Assembly: GCA_021234155.1 (NCBI GenBank)
Contig: JAJEKV010000024.1
Location: forward strand, 13,118,913-13,182,912
Source of the DNA: Isoetes taiwanensis
Lineage: Eukaryota > Streptophyta > Lycopodiopsida > Isoetales > Isoetaceae
Direction of reading: 5' to 3'
DNA length: 64,000 bases
Of this stretch, positions 34,419 to 45,310 are shown in pieces. A model generated the notes under the pieces. It saw only the letters and a program-made list of their open reading frames with translations, ran no database searches and was not told the origin of the DNA. The stretch's first letter is position 1. Each line of letters starts with the position of its first letter. A program made the position numbers and the translations under genes.

Positions 34419-34768
34419 TCATGCCAACACCTTCAATGGGTAAGCACTTGTTAGTTTGAGTTTGAATTTACTTTAGTTGCATGTGTAAAGTGTAATGACA
34501 TAGCAGAGTAAAGTATATTTGCAAAAATATAGAAGAGTTAACACGCTCGTACATATTTGCAGAGATAGTAAAGAAGCAAGGATGTGCAGGTTCAGTGCAT
34601 GGCACGCTCTTGTAATGGATGATATATACGAGTCTGTAATATATCTGTAATATATGAGCAGAGGTCTATGAAACCTCTGTAAGCTATGAGCAGAGGTCTG
34701 TAGTAAACGTTTTGTATTGAGCTTGAAATGGATTTTCAGAGAAACTATTTTCAATGAGGTCTCTTCCA

Positions 34769-34893
34769 ACTATATGCAGAGAATCACAAAAAACAGCAAT
34801 ACTTAGTGCTTAGTGTTACACTTCACACAATTCCAGCAAAAAACGCCTCAGCAATACTATATGCAGAGAATCACAAAAAACAGCAATACAGAA
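34769..34893. repeat. 34-bp direct repeat
   Basis: The sequence starting ACTATATGCAGAGAATCAC and ending AACAGCAATAC occurs at about 34,770 and again at 34,856. It opens a repeat-rich stretch downstream of the transposase-like gene. Confidence 0.8.
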
Positions 34894-34919
34894 AACAAAA
34901 GAAAGAATTTGAAAGAATT

Positions 34920-35125
34920 TGAAGCTTAGTGCTTAGTGTGCAGGTTCAGTGCTTGGCACGTTGATTAACAGGGCTTAGTGCCCTGTTAATTTCAAGCTTA
35001 GTGCTTAGTGTGCTTGAATGTGCAGGTTTAGTGCTTGGCACGTTAATTGTATTGGGTTTAAAAATTCTGCATTCATTGATGTCTTCGAGTCACATATTCT
35101 GCATTCATTGATGTCTTCGAGTCTT
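34920..35125. repeat. Nested short repeats (GTGCTTAGTGTGCAGG; 32-bp tandem pair)
   Basis: AGTGCTTAGTGTG followed by GCAGGTTCAGTGCTTGGCACG recurs at about 34,925-34,960 and 34,998-35,042. A 32-bp unit (ATTCTGCATTCATTGATGTC...) is tandemly repeated at 35,064 and 35,096. Such clustered subterminal repeats are common near the ends of some DNA transposons. Confidence 0.75.
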
Positions 35126-35399
35126 ATGTGACTGGCCAGACACACAGATTACTGTCAAACTTGCTCCACCTTCAATTTAAACGTGTTCCTCTTTTGCCCT
35201 TCACAAAAAACAGCAATACTTTTCTTTTCTCATAGTGGAAAGAATTTGAAAGAATTTGAAGCTTAGAACTTTTGGGAAAGTTGCGCCTTTCATGAGCTTT
35301 TTATGAGCATTTGTGAGCCTTCTATGATCTCGTACTAAATTTGATAGATAAATATGAGCTTGTGAATCCTGAAGTTTACACAGAATGATACAATACATT

Positions 35400-35700
35400 G
35401 TGAATCTGGTTTTTACAGAAAAATACCATACATAGTCTATTATATTATATTGGAAGCCTGTTACAAAAAGTCGTGCATGCATAAGCCTTGCACTCTTGTG
35501 AGTCTGGATCTTACAGAAAGATACCATACATAGCCTATTATATTATATTGGAAGCCTGTTTTTACAAAAAGTCGTGCATGCATAAGCCTTGCACTCTTGT
35601 GAATCTGGTTCTTACAGAAACTACCATACATAGCCTACTACATTAAGTTGGACGACTGTAATTACAAGAAAACTCGTGCATGCAAAAGCCCTACACGTTT
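35400..35700. repeat. Three tandem ~98-101-bp repeat units
   Basis: Units begin at 35,400, 35,498 and 35,599, each starting GTGA(A/G)TCTGG and containing CCATACATAG and GTCGTGCATGCA. The third is more diverged. I see no coding potential. Confidence 0.85.
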
Positions 35701-35760
35701 TTACACCTGTTTTTTTAAGAAACATCAAAACAGAATACAGAGAGCCAAATCTGCAACCGA

Positions 35761-36036
35761 TTATCTTTGCATGTTATAGCCTGGAGGGGGCATCTGAAGA
35801 TGGACTCGAAGGAGGATGCCATCTGCCTCCATGTCCATCCGTAGAAGACGTTGATCACTAGGATTCACCCGATCAAGCCAGTTTTGAACTTTTTCACTAA
35901 CACTTGCTCCTTGCTCTTTCAGTCGATTCACCTCGTAACAGCTAAAGGTCGCCACGAAAGTCATCTCCATGCCTGGATGGCTGGAAGCTGATGATTCTGC
36001 CTGAACCCTTCGGGCAGTGACCTTGGTCCTGGCCAT
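35761..36036 (-). CDS. Small unknown protein (91 residues) with H3-tail-like N-terminus
   Basis: The frame runs from ATG at 36,036 to a stop at 35,761. The first ten residues, MARTKVTARR, match the histone H3 start (MARTKQTARK) at eight positions. After that the similarity stops: the rest (QNWLDRVNPSDQRLLRMDME, then a Pro-rich end) resembles no histone and I do not recognise it. The frame could extend upstream in the same phase to 36,264, but that part looks like repeat-derived low complexity. Reduced confidence reflects the short length and repeat-rich setting. It may be a domain of a transposon protein or a chance frame. Confidence 0.4.
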   Translation of the reverse strand: MARTKVTARRVQAESSASSHPGMEMTFVATFSCYEVNRLKEQGASVSEKVQNWLDRVNPSDQRLLRMDMEADGILLRVHLQMPPPGYNMQR

Positions 36037-36169
36037 TTGTTTGCAGGGAGGAAAAGAAGCCGAGGGGAAGAAAGGATGAAGGAAGTTGGAATGGATGAAG
36101 TCGGAAAGGAAGAAGCCGAGGGGAAGAATGGATGAAGGAAGCAACGCAAGCAACGCCCAATATAAAGTG

Positions 36170-36320
36170 ATTTCGTAGTCCCATAATTTCGTCGTCCCAT
36201 AATTTCGTCGTCCCATAATTTCGTCATCCCTGAAATTTTCGTCATCCCATGATCCCATGATCATGAGGTATGATAATCTTCCATTAGGTATGATAAGGAG
36301 GTATGATAAGCTTCCATTAG
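36170..36320. repeat. 16-bp tandem repeat (CCCATAATTTCGTCGT) and GGTATGATAA repeats
   Basis: CCCATAATTTCGTCGT and close variants occur three to four times in tandem at about 36,180-36,230, followed by decayed copies and by AGGTATGATAA(G/T) three times near 36,265-36,310. This is a simple tandem repeat flanking the small frame. Confidence 0.85.
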
Positions 36321-37733
36321 ACCATGCGCTTGTAGTTTTTAATCTTAGAGAACCTTACCTTTCGTTTTCAAAGTTATTGTTTGTTTGGGAAAGACTTGTT
36401 TGTGATTGCAAATTTTGGGATAGAATTGTTGCGAAATTTTATGTGGACCATGGTGTTGAACTTGGGAAAAATTGTTCATAATTGCAATTGAGGATATGAA
36501 TTGCTGCATACCTTTATGGTGGCGAAAACTAAAGTGGTTGGACATCCTAAACACAAAGAGAAAACATTGGCCCTAAGCCAAATACAATAACATTTCTAAT
36601 GAAATGTCTTTGGAATGCAATGGTTGCCTGGAATTATAGGACATAAAAAGGACCTACGAGCTATTGAACTATTTAAGAATGATATTGATCCAAACAAAAT
36701 CACTTCTTAAGGCCTCACAACTCCTTTAACTTTTGACAACATGTCAATCATTGTCAGCATGTTATATTCAAACGACATTACCATGCTTCCAGATTTGGCA
36801 TATAAATCAATAATGCACTTTTAAAATTAAGAATCTTCTTGTTTCCAAATAAAAACTCCAAATAAAAACTTACCCATGATGTTGTACTAGGAAATGTCCC
36901 TTTACACTCGAGAATTTGATAACCATGAGTAAGTACATTTTGATGGAAAGTATGAGAACTTAGATTATACATTAGGTTTTGTTCCGAGATTTTATACCAA
37001 GGGCTTACCATGTGCTTACAAAGTGCTTACCAAGTGGTTACCAAGTGGTAATATACGATTAAAAACTAAGCCTCAATAAGCCCTCTAAATTGTTGGTATA
37101 TCAACCATTATAAGCAAAGCCTTACCTCAGTATATCAACCATTATAAGCAAGGCTACATGGAGGAATATCAGATGTTTCGTATTCTCTTCTATTTAATTC
37201 TTTACCTGAATCTTGAACACTATTTGATGCTATGCAATCTGGAAATGTGACCCCAAATAATGTTTCATGGTTCTGAATTCATGTTTCTCTTTCACTCATT
37301 ATCATGCTGAAAATGGTCATTGCTGTGGCTGTTCTTCAACTGGGAACAGATAAATTTTCATCTCTTTTCATATCTCTATTACATTATGAATTCTGCTGAC
37401 TATTAGACTGAAAAGATGCCAGAGTGTTATTGCAGTAGCCGTGAACCATAAGGTTAGAATACATATTGCTGTTGTGTTCTCTTTTAATGCTGAAAATCCA
37501 ATTAAAGGCCAATGTCGCACAAAGGACCTGCCTGAGATATTTCCTTATAGACAGATTGCCCCTCGAAGGGCCACATTGCATGCAAAACAGGTTCAATTAA
37601 TAACCAGATCCAATCTGCATGCAAAAGACACTGAATTCTAAAGTGTGAAAAGTAAAGGACAAAACCAATTTAAACAAATGAATGAGACACCAGGGATTGA
37701 ACCTGGCAAAACCAAAAGCTCTCCTTTTTTTTT
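36321..37733. other. Intergenic, no gene recognised
   Basis: AT-rich sequence with local short repeats (TATATCAACCATTATAAGCAA twice near 37,095 and 37,133, written here in part). No domain or exon chain is evident. Confidence 0.45.
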
Positions 37734-38980
37734 TTAAACTTCTAACATTCTTATGCTTAACTTCCGCTGAGGTTTACATTCCTTACATAGAACAGAACAT
37801 TCCCTACGATAGCCAACCTTTCTATCATCCAAATAAAATTGGAAGTCACCATAAATTTTAAAAGTGTTGAGATATTCTCTGCATTCAAGTAGCGACCAAT
37901 CCTCTTCCACATTTAGCACCCTGTTAGGAGCATTGTCACAAAAAATAGTTAGTTCCATAAGTGGCGAGCTATTGCCATGGTCTTCAACTGCTCTCCACTG
38001 CCAATGGCCTTTCTCCTTTACTAGCTTCCTCCTCTCGACAAAAAAATTGCAATATAAAAGTTGTTTCGACAATCTGTACCTGCAAAAGAATGATTTATAA
38101 GTATGTAACATCTACAAGTTATGAAAGAAAAATCAGAAAACTACCTGAAGACAAATGTATTTGTTGAAGGTGCACATTCAGTGAGTTGCTCTCTTGTTTC
38201 GTGCTCCCTTCGCTTCCATATGCCAGAAAATATTTTTTCTAGGCTGGGGATTGGAACATCACGGACTGTATATGTTTGTGGAGCAACCTTAATTGATTTT
38301 TCAAACTGAAACAAACAGGAAAAAATATTGATTGGCAGAAACAACTTAAATGCACATCTAATTCCTCCACGTTCCCTCAGATTTCTATAAACTTCCCTTC
38401 CTAATTGCTCTTGATAGGCAGTGAGCAATTTTTGATCAGAGAACTCAGCTGCCATTGTTGTCAAAGCTGGTAAATCAATTTCTGCTAGCTTCCCTACACC
38501 TTTTGAAGATAAACTATAATGATATGTATGAAACCAGATGCCCCTGTCTCTCAAGCTCCTCTTGGAAGAGTCTCCAAATAACAAGTCACCTACTTTGAAA
38601 TGGTAGACTTCAAGCACACCTGTTATACTCTTGGCTGAAACAACATCTATAAAATCTGAGGAACAAAGGCAATTACATGAGAGTGTAGGAAAAGACCATT
38701 TCTTTGCAATGCCCTCCTTTGCAATAGCTTGTGAATCGTATGCATGCTCCACAAGAATTTCCAATACTGTCTTACAGCCAGGACCAAATATAAATTCTTT
38801 CACACGTCCCTTCCAATGATTTGAACTGTCTTTTATTTTATGCTTTGATACACCATGATAACCAGAGGTTTTAGGCATCATAGTTACCCAAGATCCAATT
38901 GAGACATCAAGCTCTTCCCATTCATCTTCATCGTTCTTCTTATTGCACAAAAATACTGTCTTTGCTCCAGATCTTGGCAT
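37734..38980 (-). CDS. Unknown protein, two exons, 393 residues
   Basis: Exon A runs 38,980-38,145 and exon B 38,079-37,734, joined by a GT-AG intron with matching phase (AG|G). No stop interrupts the joined frame. Residues about 20-95 contain ELDVSIGSWVTMMPKTSGY and WKGRVKEFIFGPGCKTVLEI, then a Cys cluster (LSCNCLCSSDF). A central part rich in RDRGIWFHTYHYSL follows, and exon B ends with the cysteine motif CSVLCKEC. I do not recognise the family. The first part could be a small beta domain; its YHGVSKHK...WKGRV phrase is faintly AP2-like, which I treat as unproven. A possible cryptic 50-nt intron lies near the phrase INIFSCLFQ. The ATG directly follows a TTGCAG acceptor-like site, so coding or UTR exons may lie further upstream. 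Confidence 0.55.
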
Positions 38981-39439
38981 CTGCAACACAAAATCAAATA
39001 CACTCAAGATTAAATAAGAACCCAGCAAGATGATTCAAAAAGAAACTGGCAATACAATTCATTCCAGAAAACCTATTTCATCAAACTCACCGCTGTTGCA
39101 AAGAACGCTAATCAAGCAGGTCTCTTCTGAGCAATTTGGATGCCGCCCAAGACCAGGCCGACTACGAAAATCAGTATGTTCAAAGTGGGAAATCCCAAAC
39201 CTAAACCGAATGTTAGGTTGATTATCGTAGTGATTCGAGTTGTGTGTCTTTCGAGAATGGTATTCACAATTACTTCCCACAACTATAATAAATGAAAGAG
39301 GCTCGATGTGGTTTTTCCAATTTGAAGTAAATGAGAAGTATCTTGATAAAATATTAAACGTATCTTCATAGGAGATTTTTGGCTTGATATGGTGCCATAT
39401 AGACATGCCTTTTTAACACACAACTTGTTTCTTATTGGT

Positions 39440-40645
39440 GCAAAGGAAAAGCTGATGTGGAATTTTCGAATTTTTGAATGGGATGCAAGATGACTCCATT
39501 TTTTCTCTAATGGAACCTCGATTCAACCATCACAAAAGGGAAGTCTATTATGGTGAAAAGGCTCGAAAGCATTTACGAAGCTTGCCAGGATTTCAACAAC
39601 TATTATCATGGACGACAGCGCCTGCAAGTGTTATCATAACTCGGATAATGCCATTATTGCAAAAAGTTATCAACCAGAAGAGTATGATACGGATAAGTGA
39701 TTGTCTTACGATCTCTTTTTGGTGTTGGCTGAGTCCTGTTTTCCATTCTGGTGGCCGATGTAGTAAGGAAATATTCGAAGCACAAGGAGGTTGATACAGA
39801 GAGCAGTGAAATCATGAGGGCTTTTACGTGAAATACTATAATGATCAAGGTCAGTGATTTCTGAGTGTTGGGAAAAGAAAATTGTAAAAAATATCCAAGA
39901 TGTATTCTTTGTATACTCTGTATTATTTTCTATAATGAAAAAATTTATATATTATTTTCTTGAGGGCCTTTCTCGACTCGGACTCGTGAAAGGCACTGCT
40001 TGTCCAAATGATGAAATCCGTGAACACATTTGTATGTGTGTATATGGATGCACCTAAATGGAATGAATGATCTCCAAACTATTTCAGTTTTGCAACTTTT
40101 TCTTCATTATTCATGGCTAATGGCACCATAATTGTTAGTTATGGACTTCCTCTCTTCTAGGTCGCAGGGCACCCGGAACAGATCCCCCTCAAGCTACACT
40201 CTTACCAGAGCTTTGGGATAAGCTTGCTCATGATTGCAAGTACTACAGAACCTCAAGAGATGAGGAGGAGAGGAAGAAGATTTCACAGCTTCAGAAACCA
40301 CAAAAAGGATCCTGCAAGCATTGCATGAGATCCATGGAGATTAGAGAACAAGCATTTTCAACCACAATTGAAGAAATAATGCAAGAGGAGGGTGGAAACA
40401 TCGGTTGGACAGACCAGCGCATGGCTCGTGAGGCACCTTTTCATGAGGCTTTCCATGTTCTTCAGGTTGCTCCCAGAGTTTGTAGACGAAAACAAGACGT
40501 CCCACGGGTTGTTCCTCAACACCTACCACGAGAATGTAACCATAGTGACAACACGACTGCCATGGTTTCTTCATCCACCATAATATACATGGTAACCATC
40601 TCATTTATGAGTAAAAATTCTTTTCAGACTATAGCTTTGTTTTGA
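39440..40645 (+). pseudogene. Possible decayed coding region, divergent from the unknown gene
   Basis: Two + strand stretches look coding. The first, about 39,474-39,620, contains RFNHHKREVYYGEKARKHLR. The second, about 40,160-40,645, contains KYYRTSRDEEERKKISQLQ, CKHC and MAREAPFHEAFHVLQ. The second is open for about 160 codons and is preceded by an acceptor-like CTTCTAG. I recognise neither. They may be exons of one gene or transposon sharing a divergent upstream region with the gene at 37.7-39.0 kb. Confidence 0.35.
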
Positions 40646-40944
40646 ATGTGTAAACAATTTCCTTCATTTGGGTTGTGTTCTTGGTGTTCTCGACTCGCGA
40701 TTCGAGAAAATACCGAAAAATTTTCTTCATGCTTGGATCGACCCTCGCATAGAAAACTCGTTAACTAAGGAGGCTGAAAATATTTTGCATGTCCTTTTGG
40801 TATAAAATAACAAGGTTTCCGAAAAAAAATAGGAAGCGCATGCGACCCACTTTAATTAAATGCGACTTAAAGGGAATCAACCCCTATTATTATGCCAAAT
40901 ATTTCCTTACTATCAATAGCTTCGAAAAAAGCCATGATACAAGC

Positions 40945-41480
40945 TCCATTCCATGATATAAGCTCCAGCAATCACATTATCATTATTAAGATACCTACAA
41001 GGATCGTTCTTATTTGGGTTCATGTAACAATAATATTCAGACAACCAAAGAACACGGAATGTAACAAAGCAGTTACATGCCCATCAAGGGGAATTATACA
41101 CAGAATATTTTGGAGCAATTTTATACATGCATATAAAACAGTTCTATACAATAGACAATTTTACAAACAATAATGCAAGCTCAAGTAATAAGTCATACAT
41201 TAATTGCGTCTAGTTTTGCTATTTGCTTTGCCAAATTATTCCCTCCATTCACTCCATTAACCGTACTCATTCTAGAAGTGGCAGATGATAAATTTGGAGC
41301 ACGGTTGTTCATCATGTTTTCTATCTCAAGAAATTTCTTTCTTGCTTCATCTCGTTCTAGCACTCGGTTACATGCATACGATACATTTTGGGCAACTATC
41401 GCGAGTCAACATATTGAGCAACACTTTAAAGTTGTTGGAGCAGTTTTCTCGCTCATGTATGGCATTTTCTTGATCAACTT
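40945..41480 (-). repeat. Repeat copy carrying a PRP31-derived segment
   Basis: Read on the minus strand, about 41,400-41,190 encodes a degenerate version of the PRP31 Nop-domain stretch (CNRVLERDEARKKF...NNRAPNLSS). It aligns with the + strand sequence at 57,140-57,350, and similarity continues well past the coding part into noncoding sequence (to about 40,945 and 57,680). A third, 3'-end-only copy is at 61,035-61,165. The segment is therefore part of a dispersed repeat. A + strand open frame over the same bases is an antisense shadow. Confidence 0.7.
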
Positions 41481-41820
41481 ATAAGCCTGATAACTCAAAA
41501 GATGGTCTCACTTGTATAATTGTGTTAAAAACACTTGATAAACCATTGGAACATCTTCATTTAAACCATCTAATACCATCCATAGATATATAACATTGTT
41601 ATATTGTAACTGTGTAGCCATTAATAACATCGTGCAACATTTTGTCACCAATATTGAATATGAAAGCTCAGAGTGTAGCCCATAGTTTCATAGACAGCTC
41701 TCTATATCTTATCATTGGCCCATAACCCAAAGCAAAGTATGTTTTTGCTTTTGCAATAACAGCCCAACATTAACAACTCGCTTTTTCAACAATAACCCGG
41801 CATTAGCAACTATGAACTCA
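41481..41820. other. No gene recognised
   Basis: AT-rich sequence between the PRP31-bearing repeat and a direct-repeat pair. Nothing recognisable. Confidence 0.4.
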
Positions 41821-42303
41821 TATGAACTTCGACGTGTTAACATAAAACTAATTAGCAAGTCCACGTTTCTAATTTAGCGAGGCAATGTATATGGCTACTA
41901 AAAATTGTACTATTTTTTTAAATCCAGGTTAGGGAGCGAGCATTGCCCATACTAACCACCTTCTAAAAGTAGATGAGATGGCATTTGAGTGCTGCTCTAT
42001 AAAGAGGAAGGAAACCTTCCTCCTACAAAAGAGACAATTAGAAAGGTAAAGCTCTTATAATACAAATAGGAGAAATGTAGAAAGGCAAGGGACATTAGCA
42101 ACAGGGAGGCGACCAAAAGGGGCTGCGACTAAAATCGTCCGACCCAATTCCAAGATTTGACAAGCAGATTCTGGCCAAACCTCCTTCAGATGACACCATC
42201 ATTTGAACTTCAATGAAACATAAAACCAGTTAGCAAATCGATGTTTCTAATTTAATGAGACAATGTATATGGATGCTAAAAATTGTATTATCTTTTAAAT
42301 CCC
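41821..42303 (-). repeat. ~100-bp direct repeats flanking a small LINE fragment
   Basis: Blocks at about 41,821-41,927 and 42,207-42,303 align (AATGTATATGG, CTAAAAATTGTA, TTTCTAATTTA). Between them, 41,928-42,035 matches the minus-strand LINE at 55,010-55,120 (GGTTAGGGAG, CCATACTAACCACCTTCT), so it is a short LINE scrap in minus orientation. The direct repeats could be a duplication associated with that insertion, or independent. Confidence 0.65.
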
Positions 42304-42655
42304 TTGGTGATTATCTAATTTCTTCAACATTCACGTGTATGAAATATAACTTTTTGCTTTGACTGTCTAAATGTTCTTTCTATTAGTTTTGCATTCATTT
42401 ATTGTCCTTCGATCATGACAACTTAGTCTGTTACTTCTATACAATCTCTTTATTGCACACAATTCAGATTCTTCACAAGCCCTTTGATTGGAAAGAAAGA
42501 ATACAACTTCTCAAAGTAGTCAAATATTCCATTTTTAAGGACCAAGGAATGTTGAATTGAGCTTGGCCTGTTTGCAAATTAATGTACATATATTTAGAGT
42601 AGAGTCGTATTTACGCCTGGCAACGTCAGGTTCCCATAACTAGTCAATCTTTAAT
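42304..42655. other. No gene recognised
   Basis: AT-rich sequence without recognisable coding or repeat structure. Confidence 0.4.
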
Positions 42656-42658
42656 CCC

Positions 42659-42937
42659 TTAAAATGACGTCATCTTTAAGAAATATTTGCTTCGTATATC
42701 ACTTCCAACTTGTGCTTGTGGATTTGAGAGCTCAATACCTTGGATAGGTGTAAAAGCAAGAGCGGATGTTAGTCTTGATGTTCCAAACTCCCTTCCATAA
42801 CAATGCTCCTTAAACTTTTGTGTTGCTTTTGGTGCTAGCTTTGTTTGTGGCATTGAAATACATAATCTGCCATTTTCAAACCGTTTGGGCAATCCAAATC
42901 CCTCGTCGTCTCCTAAAGAACTCCCTTCTCCCTTCAT
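42659..42937 (-). pseudogene. PRP31: PRP31 C-terminal fragment
   Basis: An open minus-strand stretch of about 90 codons matches the C-terminal region of plant PRP31, the U4/U6 snRNP protein: PQTKLAPKATQKFKEH, then SALAFTPIQGIELSNPQAQ, then KYF. These are the conserved family motifs near the end of the protein. No neighbouring PRP31 exons are in the correct order. The Nop-domain segment at 41.2-41.4 kb lies downstream on the same strand, so the gene order is scrambled. It is therefore a displaced fragment, not a functional gene. Family assignment is strong and pseudogene status follows from context. Confidence 0.8.
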
Positions 42938-43194
42938 ATATCCCCACTTTCATATGGTTTAAAAGCTTCCACATCGATACTAAATACATGTAAAAGAATT
43001 TTAATTTATAATTTTAATTATTTAACACATTGTTTTGCTATTTTATTTTTTGTGTTGATTGAGTGTCGATTAAAGATCTTAGCATGCAGTTGAATGGCAA
43101 TATAAAAAGTTAACATTCGTTTTGAAAAGCAAGTTAAAAACTTACCCTTTAAAAAAATGGTGGGGGTACCATTTAAGTTTAACATTTGTCCAAC

Positions 43195-43760
43195 AAAGCT
43201 TTCGCTATCAAAAGACATGTGGCCTATGTCGGAGTCCATTGGAACAAAGTGACGTGTATATTATCGAAGAGAGAATCAATAGCACAAAGGTCATCAAGTT
43301 AATTTCATTACTACGAAATTCTTCTAGGGTAACTTCTATTATTCTCTTCCAAGCTTTGTGGAGATGCTCAACCTGGTTTTTGAAGGCTTGGAAAGGGCAG
43401 GGTTTGATGTCACCATATCCGTGGAGGACTTTAACAATAGATCTTCAGATTCTGCACCAATCTTTATTTCGACCTTTAAAGCACTCTGAAAATCTTCCAA
43501 TGCAGTTGGTATTGTGAATGCTTCTAAGGTATACATCTTGAACCTAGTGCGCTTGTGGATGAACATAAAATAAACATTGTCTACAAGTCTGACGAGCAAG
43601 AGGTGGATGTTATAAGGTTCATCAAAACTTATAGTATTGAAGAATACACCTTTAAGTATGATTAGGTAGACCAGCAACAACTTATGCCTGAAACTATTAA
43701 GGCAATAATTCAAGATCCTGGCAGTATGGACAAGGTGAATTTGAAACGTTATAAGTTCCT
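43195..43760 (+). pseudogene. Decayed coding remnant, unrecognised
   Basis: Short + strand stretches look like former coding sequence with stops between them, for example LVFEGLERAGFDVTISVEDF near 43,350-43,420 and DEQEVDVIRFIKTYSIEEY near 43,590-43,650. I cannot assign a family. Confidence 0.35.
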
Positions 43761-44160
43761 ATTTAACTTTTGATATCAAGAGATATTATTATCTTTGCTA
43801 TGTTTGCTCCATTTCGCACACCAGCAAATACAAACATTTGTTCTACGAAACTCCTTAGCGGAGCTTAATATGTTCTCTTCTTGAAAGTTCAGTATAAAGC
43901 ATTCTTGCCTTGTTTAAATACCAAAGCATATATTTGATGGCCTTTCAACTAGGGTGAAATAAACTTTTTTCGTTATCATGGGAAAAGGACTACTATTTTC
44001 ATGTTGGATGTAACTACGTGTTTTGTTATGCAGATGGAATCAAAATCATCAGTATTCATGTGTTGATTTCACAGGTCATTCAAACATCTTTTTTAGAAGT
44101 TCCAACTCATTGCCCATAGACATTGTCAAATATTCATTCCTTTAATCATTTGACCAGGAA

Positions 44161-44862
44161 GGAGACTTGAAGAACGTCTTATACCTCTTTAAACAGATGC
44201 CTGAAACTAATGTAGACTCTAAAATGCTGCATATGCACATCATGGGCATCTGAAGGATGCCTTTGAGCTCTTTAAACAAATGCCTTGAAGAAATGCGGAG
44301 TATGTCCAATAGATATCAATTTTTTGCAAGACAAATTCTTGCATCTTGACGCTGAATAAATTGTTTTCTAATTATGTTGAGTTTTAAAGAGAATGTTTGT
44401 TTCAAAGCTTTTAATAACTTTGATGGGGTCGTGCCTTTTCCCAGCAATATTGCTTTATGGGAAGCAGTTAGGTACATTACGAGGATAGCCTTTATTTGTC
44501 TTCATTTAAAGGTTCTTATATTGTTGGGATCTGGGCAAGGTTACCATGCTGTAAGGCCTGGCGGCATCTAGCCATGCTTGTTTATTAGACGAAGGTCATC
44601 ATTTTTTTATTTCATGTCTCTAGTTCCAGCATTTGTGATCATTACGTGTGCATCATTTGTTTGCTTTGTTTTACAATGTGGTTGGATGAGATAGAAACGC
44701 CCTTGATGCAATGCCCTTTGATTCGGATGCAGTAATCTGATTGGCTTCCCTTGGAGCATGTAACGTACATGGTGAGCCCAAATTGGCAGAATTTACTATG
44801 GCTAAGTTGGCTTTTACAAATGCAATGGCTGTAGAGCTATATGCCAATTGAAAATATTCAGC
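44161..44862 (+). pseudogene. PPR (pentatricopeptide repeat) protein pseudogene
   Basis: At 44,161-44,310 two PPR motifs are visible across a frameshift: VLYLFKQMPETN and, in another frame, NAAYAHHGHLKDAFELFKQMP, here interrupted by a stop. At 44,690-44,860 an E-type motif follows (AMPFDSDAVI, then a stop, then LASLGACNVHGEPKLAEF). The MP(E/x)(R/T)N style is that of PLS-class organellar RNA-editing PPR proteins. Between them lies unrelated repeat sequence. At least three stops or frameshifts are seen, so it is non-functional. Confidence 0.75.
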
Positions 44863-45310
44863 ATCTTTTACAAACAATGTGTCTAGATAAGTAGCCTCTT
44901 TGTTATGTCACTTTGGCATCATTTGTTCCTTTTTTTACTAACATTTTTTTCTATAGATGTTCTACTAACAATATTGAAATGAAGGTAGCAGAATTTGATG
45001 AGCAGTTCTAAAAGTAGAGTGCATCAACAGATATATTCAAGAAAACTTCTTGCATTTTGACGGTGAATAAATTGTTTTCTTGTTACGTTTCAAAGAGTAT
45101 TTGTTTCAAATCTTTTAATAACTTTGATGGGGTGCCTTCTTCCAGCAATATTGCTTTGTAGAAAGCAGTCATGTTTCCATTTAGAGATTCTTATATTTCT
45201 TGTTAAACTGCTCCAGTGGATGCAAATAACATCCATTTTGATGAGATTTTTGGAATTAAATACATAAGAAAACAAAGCTGTGATTTATCCATTAAAAATA
45301 GGTCAGCCAT
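44340..45310 (+). repeat. Dispersed repeat, two partial copies, related to 57.9-59.05 kb
   Basis: Segments 44,340-44,480 and 45,040-45,300 are direct relatives (TTTTAATAACTTTGATGGGG, CAGCAATATTGCTTT). Both match the minus-strand block 59,050-57,880, including the stretch TTGAAAATATTCAGCATC. This copy lacks the SINE-like insertion found at 58,143-58,587 and so shows the empty site. Confidence 0.75.

Noticed and set aside
35761-36036. Histone H3 gene or pseudogene
   Set aside because: Only the first ten residues resemble H3; the histone fold is absent.
34500-36300. CRISPR-like array
   Set aside because: Repeat lengths and spacers are irregular, units are adjacent tandem copies, and this is a plant nuclear context.
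41173-41484. 103-codon + strand open frame
   Set aside because: It is antisense to the PRP31-derived segment. The related minus-strand frame at 57.1-57.3 kb is the same shadow.
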